This document shows positions 7,272 through 13,478 of a stretch of DNA of 14,111 nucleotides, one piece after another. The position numbers and the translations under genes are program-made. Positions within the stretch are counted from its first letter, which is position 1. Each line of letters opens with the position of its first letter. This stretch comes from Candidatus Acidiferrales bacterium (GTDB lineage Bacteria > Acidobacteriota > Terriglobia > Acidoferrales > UBA7541): positions 1 to 14,111 of the forward strand of contig JASHYE010000099.1 of assembly GCA_030043155.1 (NCBI GenBank), given 5' to 3'. Under the pieces are notes generated by a model. The model was not told where the DNA came from and ran no database searches. It was given only the letters and a program-made list of their open reading frames with translations.

Positions 7272-7751
7272 CTAATGAGACTCGGGTGAGGACGGAACCA
7301 GATCGTCCCGGTCGAAATCAATGTCATCAAAGGAAGCCGCGAAGCCGTACCAGCCCGGCACGCCGCAAGCCTCGGCGCGTACGACGTGAGCCGCGGTTTT
7401 CAGGCGGACGCTTCCGCGGCCAAACGGCCGTTCGACAAGCGAAACTTGCAATTCAATGGCGGTTCCCGGCGCAATGTTGCGGGGAGCAAGGAAATAGATG
7501 CCTGAGGAACTTATATTTTTTGTCACAAGGGTGACGGGAGCGGATTCCGCGCAGCCCGCAATACTGATCAACTGCAGAGGCAGGCTCAGATGAGCTCTCG
7601 GACTGCGGCGGCGGTCTTCAGCAACGCTGATGGCATGAGTCGGCACGCGCAGAAAGGTTTTATGATGGAGAGCGGGATGGATCTGGTGAACTTCTCGAGC
7701 TGGAGCGTTAACGAGCGCGCCGGATAACTGCAATTTCGGAAGTGCCCCCAT
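7272..7751 (-). CDS. PilZ-domain protein (probable c-di-GMP receptor)
   Basis: This 159-aa protein has an unstructured-looking N-terminus (about 1-44) and a PilZ domain (about 45-148). Both c-di-GMP-binding motifs are intact: RxxxR at 48-52 (RRSPR) and [D/N]xSxxG at 79-84 (NISSSG). It has no fused output domain, so it probably acts by binding a partner or as a stand-alone effector of motility, adhesion or polysaccharide export. I chose ATG at 7751 because GGGGGA lies 7 nt upstream. A TTG five codons further upstream is the alternative but would consume that ribosome-binding site. It is followed 32 bp later by the HAD gene and is divergent from ada. No diguanylate cyclase is in the window. Confidence 0.85.
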   Translation of the reverse strand: MGALPKLQLSGALVNAPAREVHQIHPALHHKTFLRVPTHAISVAEDRRRSPRAHLSLPLQLISIAGCAESAPVTLVTKNISSSGIYFLAPRNIAPGTAIELQVSLVERPFGRGSVRLKTAAHVVRAEACGVPGWYGFAASFDDIDFDRDDLVPSSPESH

Positions 7752-7795
7752 TGCGAATTCCCCCAAGTCCCGGCGTTCCCCTAGCCGAGATAGGA

Positions 7796-7825
7796 ACTAT
7801 GCAATGCCAGCCTATAATGCGTCAA
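7796..7825 (-). promoter_or_regulatory. Candidate promoter of the PilZ-HAD pair
   Basis: On the minus strand TTGACG (7820-7825, 5 of 6 consensus) is 18 bp from CATAGT (7796-7801, 4 of 6), giving a leader of about 40 nt before ATG 7751. A second TTGAC copy lies 9 bp further upstream (TTGACT, 7829-7834). A TATAAT on the opposite strand (7813-7818) overlaps this spacer but lacks a recognisable -35. Confidence 0.4.
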
Positions 7826-7963
7826 CCAAGTCAAGAGAAAAAGTGCCTTGAAATTCAACAGGCGGCAGAGTTGTGGGAAACTCGTTTTCTGCGCGATTTG
7901 GCTGTAAGAATCGGATAGATGTTGCAGCGAGCGTAGAATAATGTGGATCACGAGAACGGCAAA

Positions 7964-9079
7964 ATGACAGCGGCTCACAAAGTACGGAGTGATTCGGCGC
8001 GGCAGTGGAAGGCCATCGAGCAGCGCCTGCGCGATGCGGATGCAAGTTTTGTTTACGCCGTGCGCAGCACGAGGATTTATTGCCGCCCCTCCTGCCCGGC
8101 GAGGCGTCCGCGCATCGACCGGGTGGTTTACTTCAGGAATCGCCAACAAGCTGAACAGGCGGGCTATCGCGCGTGTCGCCGATGCTGGCCGCAGGAATCG
8201 TCCTTGCGCGAATCTGCGCAATTCGTTCAGCGCATCTGCCGGAAGATTGAAGAAACGCTCGCGTCGAATCCGGAAACGGCGCTCACGCTGGCCGAACTTA
8301 GCCGTGCTTCCGGCGTGAAGCCGCACAAGATTGAGCGGCTATTTCAGCGCACTCTCGGCATCACGCCGCGTCAGTTTATTGATGCCCGCAGAATGGCACA
8401 GTTGAAATCGAATCTTCGAAAAGGAGAACAAGTGACAAGCGCAATGTACGATGCAGGCTTTGGATCAAGCAGCCGGCTTTACGAGCGAGCGCCCACGCAA
8501 ATGGGCATGACTCCGGCGGTTTACCGACGAGGCGGCGAGGGCATGTCGATCTCTTACGCGGTTGTGCCGTGTTCGCTTGGAAGGCTCCTGGTGGCGGCCA
8601 CGACGCGGGGGGTGAGCGCTGTTTATCTGGGCAACTCTGACAAGCCGCTCGAGCAAGCGCTTGCCAAGGAATATCCTCGCGCGGAAATTCACCGCGATGA
8701 CAAAGGAATCGCGCCCTGGGTTCGCGGCGTTCTCGGACACCTGCGCGGTCAGGAGCCTCATGAGGGTCTTCCACTGGACGTGCAAGCGACGGCCTTTCAG
8801 CGGCGCGTGTGGAAAGAATTGCAGCGCATTCCGTATGGCTCAACGAAGACTTACACCGAAGTAGCGCGGGCGATTGGGAAGCCCAGAGCAATCCGCGCCG
8901 TTGCGCGAGCTTGTGCTACCAATCCAGTTTCTATCGTAGTGCCGTGCCACCGGGTGGTGAGAGCCGATGGAAATCTTGCCGGTTATCGATGGGGCCTTGA
9001 CCGCAAGGAGATGTTGCTGGCCACGGAAAAATCGCGTGCTCACGTGGAAAGCAGCCATTCGGCCCGAAAAGGAGGCTGA
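7964..9079 (+). CDS. ada: Bifunctional DNA repair protein / transcriptional regulator Ada
   Basis: This 371-aa protein has the full Ada layout. The N-terminal zinc domain contains FVYAVRSTRIYCRPSC and YRACRRCWP (Cys40, 44, 71, 74). An AraC-type helix-turn-helix region spans about 87-190, and a C-terminal O6-alkylguanine-DNA alkyltransferase domain carries PCHRVVR with acceptor Cys328. In the family, the first zinc cysteine (here Cys40) takes methyl from phosphotriesters, converting Ada to an activator. The C-terminal cysteine removes O6-alkyl groups from guanine. All key cysteines are present, so both activities should be intact. I prefer ATG at 7964, with GAG 9 nt before it, because the residue count before the first motif matches known Ada. 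GTG at 7943 is a possible alternative without a clear ribosome-binding site. No alkB or alkA is adjacent. It converges on the 134-aa gene with a 52-bp gap. Confidence 0.93.
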   Translation: MTAAHKVRSDSARQWKAIEQRLRDADASFVYAVRSTRIYCRPSCPARRPRIDRVVYFRNRQQAEQAGYRACRRCWPQESSLRESAQFVQRICRKIEETLASNPETALTLAELSRASGVKPHKIERLFQRTLGITPRQFIDARRMAQLKSNLRKGEQVTSAMYDAGFGSSSRLYERAPTQMGMTPAVYRRGGEGMSISYAVVPCSLGRLLVAATTRGVSAVYLGNSDKPLEQALAKEYPRAEIHRDDKGIAPWVRGVLGHLRGQEPHEGLPLDVQATAFQRRVWKELQRIPYGSTKTYTEVARAIGKPRAIRAVARACATNPVSIVVPCHRVVRADGNLAGYRWGLDRKEMLLATEKSRAHVESSHSARKGG

Positions 9080-9131
9080 CAAACATAGGCTGGGCGAACG
9101 GCGTACGGATGAACTGCGAGAGAAAGCCGGC

Positions 9132-9536
9132 TCAGTGTTTTACTTCCACGCGGTAATAGAGCAGCGCGCCATCGTCTCCATGAATTGGCTCAATGCTGCG
9201 CACCTGGAATTTTTGGCCTCTCAGACTCTCCACTGAATCAGTGAGAATCTGATGTGTTTTCTCTTCCATCTGAGCATCCGATTTCGCGCTCGGCTGGATC
9301 TTCCCGAATAGTCCGCAATCGAGGCGATAGATTTCGATGTGAGTGATGGGGTCCTGGGTAAGGAGCTCGACCCCCGCGGGGCTGGAGAAGTTGTTCTGCG
9401 GCTGATCGTGGAACCAGTTACGCGGCGTGATCAGGACGAAAATGACGATCAGCACAACCATAACGTCATAAGGCCAGCTACCCCGATCGTAGGACCAGAA
9501 AAAAGTAGCTCGTATTCCTTGCAAGAATTTGCTCAT
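9132..9536 (-). CDS. Single-TM membrane protein of unknown function
   Basis: This 134-aa protein has a short N-terminus with an aromatic/basic patch (FFWSYDRGSWPYD, 12-24), one TM helix at about 23-38 (VMVVLIVIFVLITP), and a C-terminal domain of about 95 residues with alternating strands and a helix (EEKTHQILTDSVESL). I do not recognise a family. Charge distribution (Arg/Lys before the helix, acidic after) suggests N-in, C-out, with the soluble part in the periplasm. The single Cys74 would then be on the outside. There is no Shine-Dalgarno before ATG 9536, but a strong promoter lies right upstream (9548-9576), pointing to a near-leaderless mRNA. It is 116 bp downstream of the HEAT/PilZ-like gene in the same direction and converges on ada. 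Confidence 0.7.
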   Translation of the reverse strand: MSKFLQGIRATFFWSYDRGSWPYDVMVVLIVIFVLITPRNWFHDQPQNNFSSPAGVELLTQDPITHIEIYRLDCGLFGKIQPSAKSDAQMEEKTHQILTDSVESLRGQKFQVRSIEPIHGDDGALLYYRVEVKH

Positions 9537-9547
9537 TGAATCGGCTG

Positions 9548-9576
9548 AATCTAGCAGTGCGGTCTCAGGGTGTCAA
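9548..9576 (-). promoter_or_regulatory. Strong candidate promoter directly upstream of the 134-aa membrane protein
   Basis: On the minus strand a perfect TTGACA (9571-9576) and TAGATT (9548-9553, 4 of 6 consensus) are exactly 17 bp apart. Only 11 nt separate the -10 from the ATG at 9536, so transcription would start about 4-5 nt before the start codon, leaving no room for a ribosome-binding site. CTCAG (9579-9583 on this strand) and CTGAG (9564-9568) flank the -35 symmetrically, two bases away on each side, and could be an operator. Confidence 0.55.
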
Positions 9577-9617
9577 CGCTGAGGCCAAAAAAGTGTTCGT
9601 TTCCCTTCGTTAATCAG

Positions 9618-9637
9618 GAGTTTTGGAGGAGAAACTC
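9618..9637. repeat. Inverted repeat just past the HEAT/PilZ-like gene
   Basis: GAGTTT, an 8-nt loop and AAACTC form a perfect 6-bp stem beginning 15 bases after the end of the 857-aa gene in its reading direction. A run of six T follows on that strand but only about 25 nt later (9587-9592). It is not a classical intrinsic terminator. It may mark an mRNA 3' end, or mean nothing. Confidence 0.25.
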
Positions 9638-9652
9638 TGGTGTGGTAAGCCT

Positions 9653-12226
9653 TCAAACAGTCGTCAAAACGGGCATGCGCGACACGGATGCACCCGCCGC
9701 GGAAAGCAGTAAGTTTCTCAGCCGCGAGCGATCTTCCAGTTCCATTCCAACTGTTTCGACTCCCGCTTGACTCGATTTTGCGAAGCGCACGAGAACTTGC
9801 AGGCGAATTGGTTTTATGCCTGACGAAATGCGCAAGCTGGCGGAAGTCCCGACGGACATTTGAACGTTTCCGCTGAGCAGACCGCCTTCAAGACTAAGCA
9901 CTTGAACGGAAGGCTGGTATTTTGCGCGCTGCGATTCAAGCACCGCAGCTATTGGACGTGGCATGCGAACTCGCGTATAGCGGCGGTAACGGACAAAGTC
10001 GCGGTCGCGTTTTGCATCGAGAGGAGCCAGATCGAGAAGGCGCGCGTCCAGTCCGGAGTTCGCAAGCAGCGCAGGCGCACGTTCTGGATCAAGCTTAACA
10101 AGCGCCTGAGCGGCCGCGACCCGCATTTCGTGCGGATAAGTCCATCGCCAGGTTGCCTTGGCTTCCACAAACTGCAGCAGCGGGCCTTCCATCTCTGAAA
10201 CGCGGAGACGGCCGAGCGCTTCAATGGCCTTCACACGCAGGAAATCGGAACAGTCCGGCAGCGCCTGGCCCTGAGCGACACGCAGGATCTCTGGCGCAAC
10301 AGAAGCATCGCCACACATCCCAATCTCATCGACGGCCATGGGCAAAATGATGGAATCGAGAGTCCCCAGCATGCGCGTCAAAGTACGGCCGCGCTCGGGT
10401 GCTCCGGCGATGGAAAGCTGGCGAAGCGCTTCGTCGTGCGTTGCGCGCTGGCCTGAACCTATGCGTTGCGGCAGCAATTCCTCGACAACAACGGGCTCAA
10501 TTCGGCTCAGCAGCCCGACGGCCCGCACGGCATTGGCGACAGGCGCAAGCTCCAATCTCTGACGCAACTGGGCACGGATCGGCTCGCCGATCGCAGATGC
10601 CATGGCCACAAGGTTTTCGCGCTCGGAGGCCCGCGTCACGCGCATCAGCCGTTCGGACAACTGAGTGGCTGCCGGTTCTGGAGTTCGCCGCAGCACTTCA
10701 ACGAGCTCTGGATGGGGCGCGGGATCACGCAAGCCTTCTTCGATAAATTGCGGAATGCGGTCATTGATGCCGATGCGCGGACGAAGATTTCTGGTCCAAC
10801 TCGGCCGCGTTTTTTCCAGCATTCCAAGAGTGTCGAGCGTGCGCCACACCGCGGGAAGTTCCCGTTGCTCAGCGGCTCTCTGGCCGAAGCGAACGAAGAC
10901 GGTGCTCAGAAGGCTTTGCAGTTCGGCATCGCGCTCCCGCGAGAGCTGCTCGCCGATTGCGCGCACCGCTTCATCGAGCGCCGCTCCTCCAGCGTTCAGG
11001 TAGGTGTCCGCGATTTGCATGATCCCATCCGCGGCTTTCCTTCGCACTTCGGGGTCGACATGGCAAATGCTGCGGGCATAGTGCATCAAGATCTGTTCCG
11101 CGGTCGCGGAATCGCCGCGGTGGTATTGTTCCCTCACTTGCTGCTGAATGTTTTTTGGCGGCACACACCAGCATTGCGGTGAAAGCAGAACGCTTTGCTT
11201 GCTCTCTGGTGACACAGAAGCCCAAAACTGCCGTTCGAGCACGTCGCCGAGCGAATCGGATGGAATGCCCCGTTCATTCGAGGGCATTTTCGCCGCGCTT
11301 TGGATTTGCCGCGCCACCTTTTCAACGAGCGGCCGAATGTCGCTGGCGCTGATTGCGCCTGATTCGAAGCGTTCTGTCGCGCAGCGAATGGCAACATCTG
11401 TCGCCAACCGAAACCACGTTCCCTCATCGAGCTTGACCAAGCGAAGCTTTTTGTTCGCTTCGGTGAAGACGTCACGGAAAATAGATTTTGCGCTTGCTGG
11501 AAGCGCATCGAACCGGCTTTTCCATTCCGCGCCGTCTCCGGGCGGCTCCTGCTTGGCCAATCCGGTTTCCACGACGAAGCGCAAGAACTCGTGCGCTTCA
11601 CCTTCATCCAGCAGTCTGTCTGTCGGCTCTTGTCCTTCCCAATGAGCGGTGCCGAGAAGCTCTTCGCCAAATTCGAAATGTCGGAACCGGCGGGTTTGCC
11701 GTGCGCCGTCCTTAGCGCCAATCAGTTCAGCAAATGTGGCCGGATCGCGCAGCCAATTTCGGCCATCGCTTGCGCCGTTGGCCGATCCGACGCGCAGCTC
11801 ATTGATTCGAATTCCCGTCCGGGAATAATCTCCGAACGCATCCCTCAGGAAGCTGTGCAGTTTCGACGGCTTGACGGTCGTTCCCGCGAAAGCCTTCACA
11901 AAATCTCTGAACGATTCTTCTGCGACTTCGGAAGTGAACAAAACGCTCGCAACGCCGGCATTTGCAAAGATTTGAGCGAGACTGTTTTCCGCGGCAGTGG
12001 ATTCGAGCACGGCGCCGTCAAGAACGAGCTTGCTCCCGGACGTTCCCACGAGCAGGGAATTTCCGCCGGCTGCGATTCCGGCCTGCAGTGCTTTCCAGGT
12101 TTCGCCAAGCTGTTTCTCGGAGCGCACGTGATGCAAGCCATACAATCGCGCGGACTTAAGGAGCGCGTTGAGGCTATGCACAAAGGCGCGCGAGGCGGAT
12201 ATAAGCGTCTCGTTGGTGCTGGGCAT
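9653..12226 (-). CDS. Large HEAT-like repeat protein with degenerate PilZ-like C-terminal domain
   Basis: This 857-aa soluble protein shows no signal peptide or TM helix. An N-terminal domain (about 5-145) starts with ASRAFVHSLNALLKSARLYG and contains SLLVGTSGSKLVLDGAVLES, a pattern seen at the start of some bacterial signalling proteins. The middle (about 370-740) is helical and HEAT-like, with pairs such as FLRVKAIEALGRLRV and EMRVAAAQALVKLDPERAP. The C-terminus (about 745-845) looks like PilZ: an arginine-rich entry (RRYTRVRMPRP), then VLSLEGGLLSG where PilZ has [D/N]xSxxG, so the acidic/amide position is Val. c-di-GMP binding may be weak or lost. I chose ATG 12226, with GAGG 9 nt upstream. 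It lies 140 bp downstream of the mltG operon in the same direction. The biological role is unknown; a scaffold acting near c-di-GMP signalling is speculation. Confidence 0.75.
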   Translation of the reverse strand: MPSTNETLISASRAFVHSLNALLKSARLYGLHHVRSEKQLGETWKALQAGIAAGGNSLLVGTSGSKLVLDGAVLESTAAENSLAQIFANAGVASVLFTSEVAEESFRDFVKAFAGTTVKPSKLHSFLRDAFGDYSRTGIRINELRVGSANGASDGRNWLRDPATFAELIGAKDGARQTRRFRHFEFGEELLGTAHWEGQEPTDRLLDEGEAHEFLRFVVETGLAKQEPPGDGAEWKSRFDALPASAKSIFRDVFTEANKKLRLVKLDEGTWFRLATDVAIRCATERFESGAISASDIRPLVEKVARQIQSAAKMPSNERGIPSDSLGDVLERQFWASVSPESKQSVLLSPQCWCVPPKNIQQQVREQYHRGDSATAEQILMHYARSICHVDPEVRRKAADGIMQIADTYLNAGGAALDEAVRAIGEQLSRERDAELQSLLSTVFVRFGQRAAEQRELPAVWRTLDTLGMLEKTRPSWTRNLRPRIGINDRIPQFIEEGLRDPAPHPELVEVLRRTPEPAATQLSERLMRVTRASERENLVAMASAIGEPIRAQLRQRLELAPVANAVRAVGLLSRIEPVVVEELLPQRIGSGQRATHDEALRQLSIAGAPERGRTLTRMLGTLDSIILPMAVDEIGMCGDASVAPEILRVAQGQALPDCSDFLRVKAIEALGRLRVSEMEGPLLQFVEAKATWRWTYPHEMRVAAAQALVKLDPERAPALLANSGLDARLLDLAPLDAKRDRDFVRYRRYTRVRMPRPIAAVLESQRAKYQPSVQVLSLEGGLLSGNVQMSVGTSASLRISSGIKPIRLQVLVRFAKSSQAGVETVGMELEDRSRLRNLLLSAAGASVSRMPVLTTV

Positions 12227-12301
12227 CCCAGGAGACCTCGTTAGTCTATGGTGGCGGGTTTTAACGCTGCGAGGAATGGTACGGAGGTACTGTCGTGCGC
12301 A

Positions 12302-12322
12302 GAGCGTCACGGGCAGACGCTC
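12302..12322. repeat. Perfect 7-bp inverted repeat between the 184-aa gene and the HEAT/PilZ-like gene
   Basis: GAGCGTC, 7-nt loop, GACGCTC lies in the 140-bp gap between the two minus-strand genes. No T-run follows, so it is not a classical terminator. It could be a transcript-stabilising hairpin, a weak pause or Rho-linked end, or an operator for the downstream gene. A smaller AT-rich repeat, ATGAT-N6-ATCAT (12346-12361), lies near the end of the upstream gene. I find no convincing promoter for the 857-aa gene in this gap. Confidence 0.3.
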
Positions 12323-12366
12323 CCAGCGGACTAGAGCGTATGTCTATGATAATAGAATCATTACAC

Positions 12367-12921
12367 TCATGTCGCCAGACGCACCTGTACGTCGTTTTGG
12401 CCGGAAAGCGTGGGTTTGACGCGCCGCAGGATCTCGCTGGCCCACAGGCTGTTGCTTAGCACCACAATTGAGCCGTCCTCGAAATTGCACACCGCGCAGA
12501 AGGAGTAAGCCGCGTAGGCCAAGTGGTAGGCATCGACTCCCTTTCGCGCGAGTTCGTTCTCGAGGACAGAATCTATGGTTTCGAGCCGGTCTCCCGCTCG
12601 CATGCCAAATGTTTCGCTTTCGAACCTCTGGAAGAGTTCCTCAAGAGCGCTTTGCGCAATCGAAGGAATTACGACGCACCGCTCGGAGGCTGCGCGATAT
12701 TCCACGTCGTGGAACTGACAGAAATCCCGCACACGCTTGAGATGGCTAAAGAAATCAAGCGCCCATGGTTCCTTTCCAGCTATGGATGGCAGTGCGAGGC
12801 TCCAAACGCGCGCTGCATTTTCGCCACGCACCGGCTCTCGATCTGCTCCTTCCGTCAGATCGAGCCCCACCGCGCGAACGTCCGGGCCAAGGTCCAGCGG
12901 CTCTACTTCGAGCAGGATCAT
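12367..12921 (-). CDS. Unknown 184-aa protein, third gene of the mltG operon
   Basis: I do not recognise this protein. It lacks a signal peptide and TM helix and appears to be a mixed alpha/beta cytoplasmic protein. The opening (ILLEVEPLDLGPDVRAVGLDL) looks like beta strands. The middle has DFFSHLKRVRDFCQFHDVEY and a long helical stretch (SALEELFQRFESETFGMRAGD). A patch with two close cysteines (SFCAVCNFEDGS, about 143-154) follows. Five cysteines seem to be present, more than in its neighbours, but there is no clear metal-binding pattern. Its ATG overlaps the stop of the preceding gene in ATGA (12918-12921), with AGGAG 11 nt before it, so translation is very likely coupled. The coupling and normal codon composition make it a real gene. 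Confidence 0.8.
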   Translation of the reverse strand: MILLEVEPLDLGPDVRAVGLDLTEGADREPVRGENAARVWSLALPSIAGKEPWALDFFSHLKRVRDFCQFHDVEYRAASERCVVIPSIAQSALEELFQRFESETFGMRAGDRLETIDSVLENELARKGVDAYHLAYAAYSFCAVCNFEDGSIVVLSNSLWASEILRRVKPTLSGQNDVQVRLAT

Positions 12922-13478
12922 TCGGATTCCGACTCCTGGGGAAAACGCGAGCGAAAATCAGGGGATTGTTTGCGGATCTCCAGCCAATCGAAAAACGCAT
13001 CCGGCTGTTCGAGCCAAACGGAGAACCATCGTGCTATTTCTTCCTTTTCTGTTCTTTTTGCCGCGTCCACTTTGTGATTGCGCGCGATCATTTCGGCGCG
13101 TCTCTTTCCGAGCCGTGCAATTTCGAGCACTCGCGCTTCCCCCGCGCGATCGCCTTCGACTTCGAATTTTCGCAGCAATTCGTCCAGCCTTATGAGACAC
13201 ATTTCAGCTTCTTCGAGTGTGGCAAAGTGCAGCAAGTCCTCAAATTCCTCTTCATATTGGCCCTGCGGGTCAACGTGCACCGAAAGAACTACGCGCATTT
13301 TCGCTTCCGCCAGGACGTCGGCAATGTAGTCGGCCGAGGTTTTTCCGGCTTCGCCCCATTCGGCAAGCAGCTTGCGGCGGATTTGCTCGACTTCGGCGGG
13401 CGTGTAGACGGATTTGTTCAATTCGTGTGCGGCGTTAAGAATCATTTCTTTTTTCGCGGGAGCCTTGCCGGCGTTCAT
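12918..13478 (-). CDS. Unknown 186-aa charged protein, second gene of the mltG operon
   Basis: I do not recognise this protein. It is rich in Glu, Arg, Lys and Ala, lacks signal peptide and TM helix, and should be largely helical. The N-terminus has YTPAEVEQIRRKLLAEWGEAGKTS; a likely strand MRVVLSVHVDPQGQY (61-75) follows; then comes a long helical part (EAEMCLIRLDELLRKFEVEG and GKRRAEMIARNHKVDAAKRTE) that may form a coiled coil. It ends with a tryptophan-rich helix (ARWFSVWLEQPDAFFDWLE) and an acidic tail. Its ATG overlaps the mltG stop in ATGA (13475-13478), with GGGAG 6 nt upstream, and its own stop overlaps the next start the same way. It is probably made in step with MltG, but whether it acts on cell-wall synthesis is only inference. 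Confidence 0.8.
   Translation of the reverse strand: MNAGKAPAKKEMILNAAHELNKSVYTPAEVEQIRRKLLAEWGEAGKTSADYIADVLAEAKMRVVLSVHVDPQGQYEEEFEDLLHFATLEEAEMCLIRLDELLRKFEVEGDRAGEARVLEIARLGKRRAEMIARNHKVDAAKRTEKEEIARWFSVWLEQPDAFFDWLEIRKQSPDFRSRFPQESESE

Noticed and set aside
7870..7963. Possible Ada-box (methylated-Ada operator) before ada
   Set aside because: Only a loose resemblance (AAATCGCGCA on the minus strand) is visible, not the E. coli AAAGCGCA element with its proper spacing, and Ada operators in this lineage are not known to me.
7781..8326. Minus-strand open frame of 181 codons covering the start of ada and the upstream gap
   Set aside because: Most of it is antisense to the conserved Ada zinc domain, and the translated sequence has no recognisable features.
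9587..9637. Intrinsic terminator after the 857-aa gene
   Set aside because: The stem is AT-rich and only 6 bp, and the T-run is about 25 nt away instead of directly following.
11591..12244. Plus-strand open frame of 217 codons opposite the HEAT/PilZ-like gene
   Set aside because: It is antisense to a gene with better start, ribosome-binding site and domain evidence.
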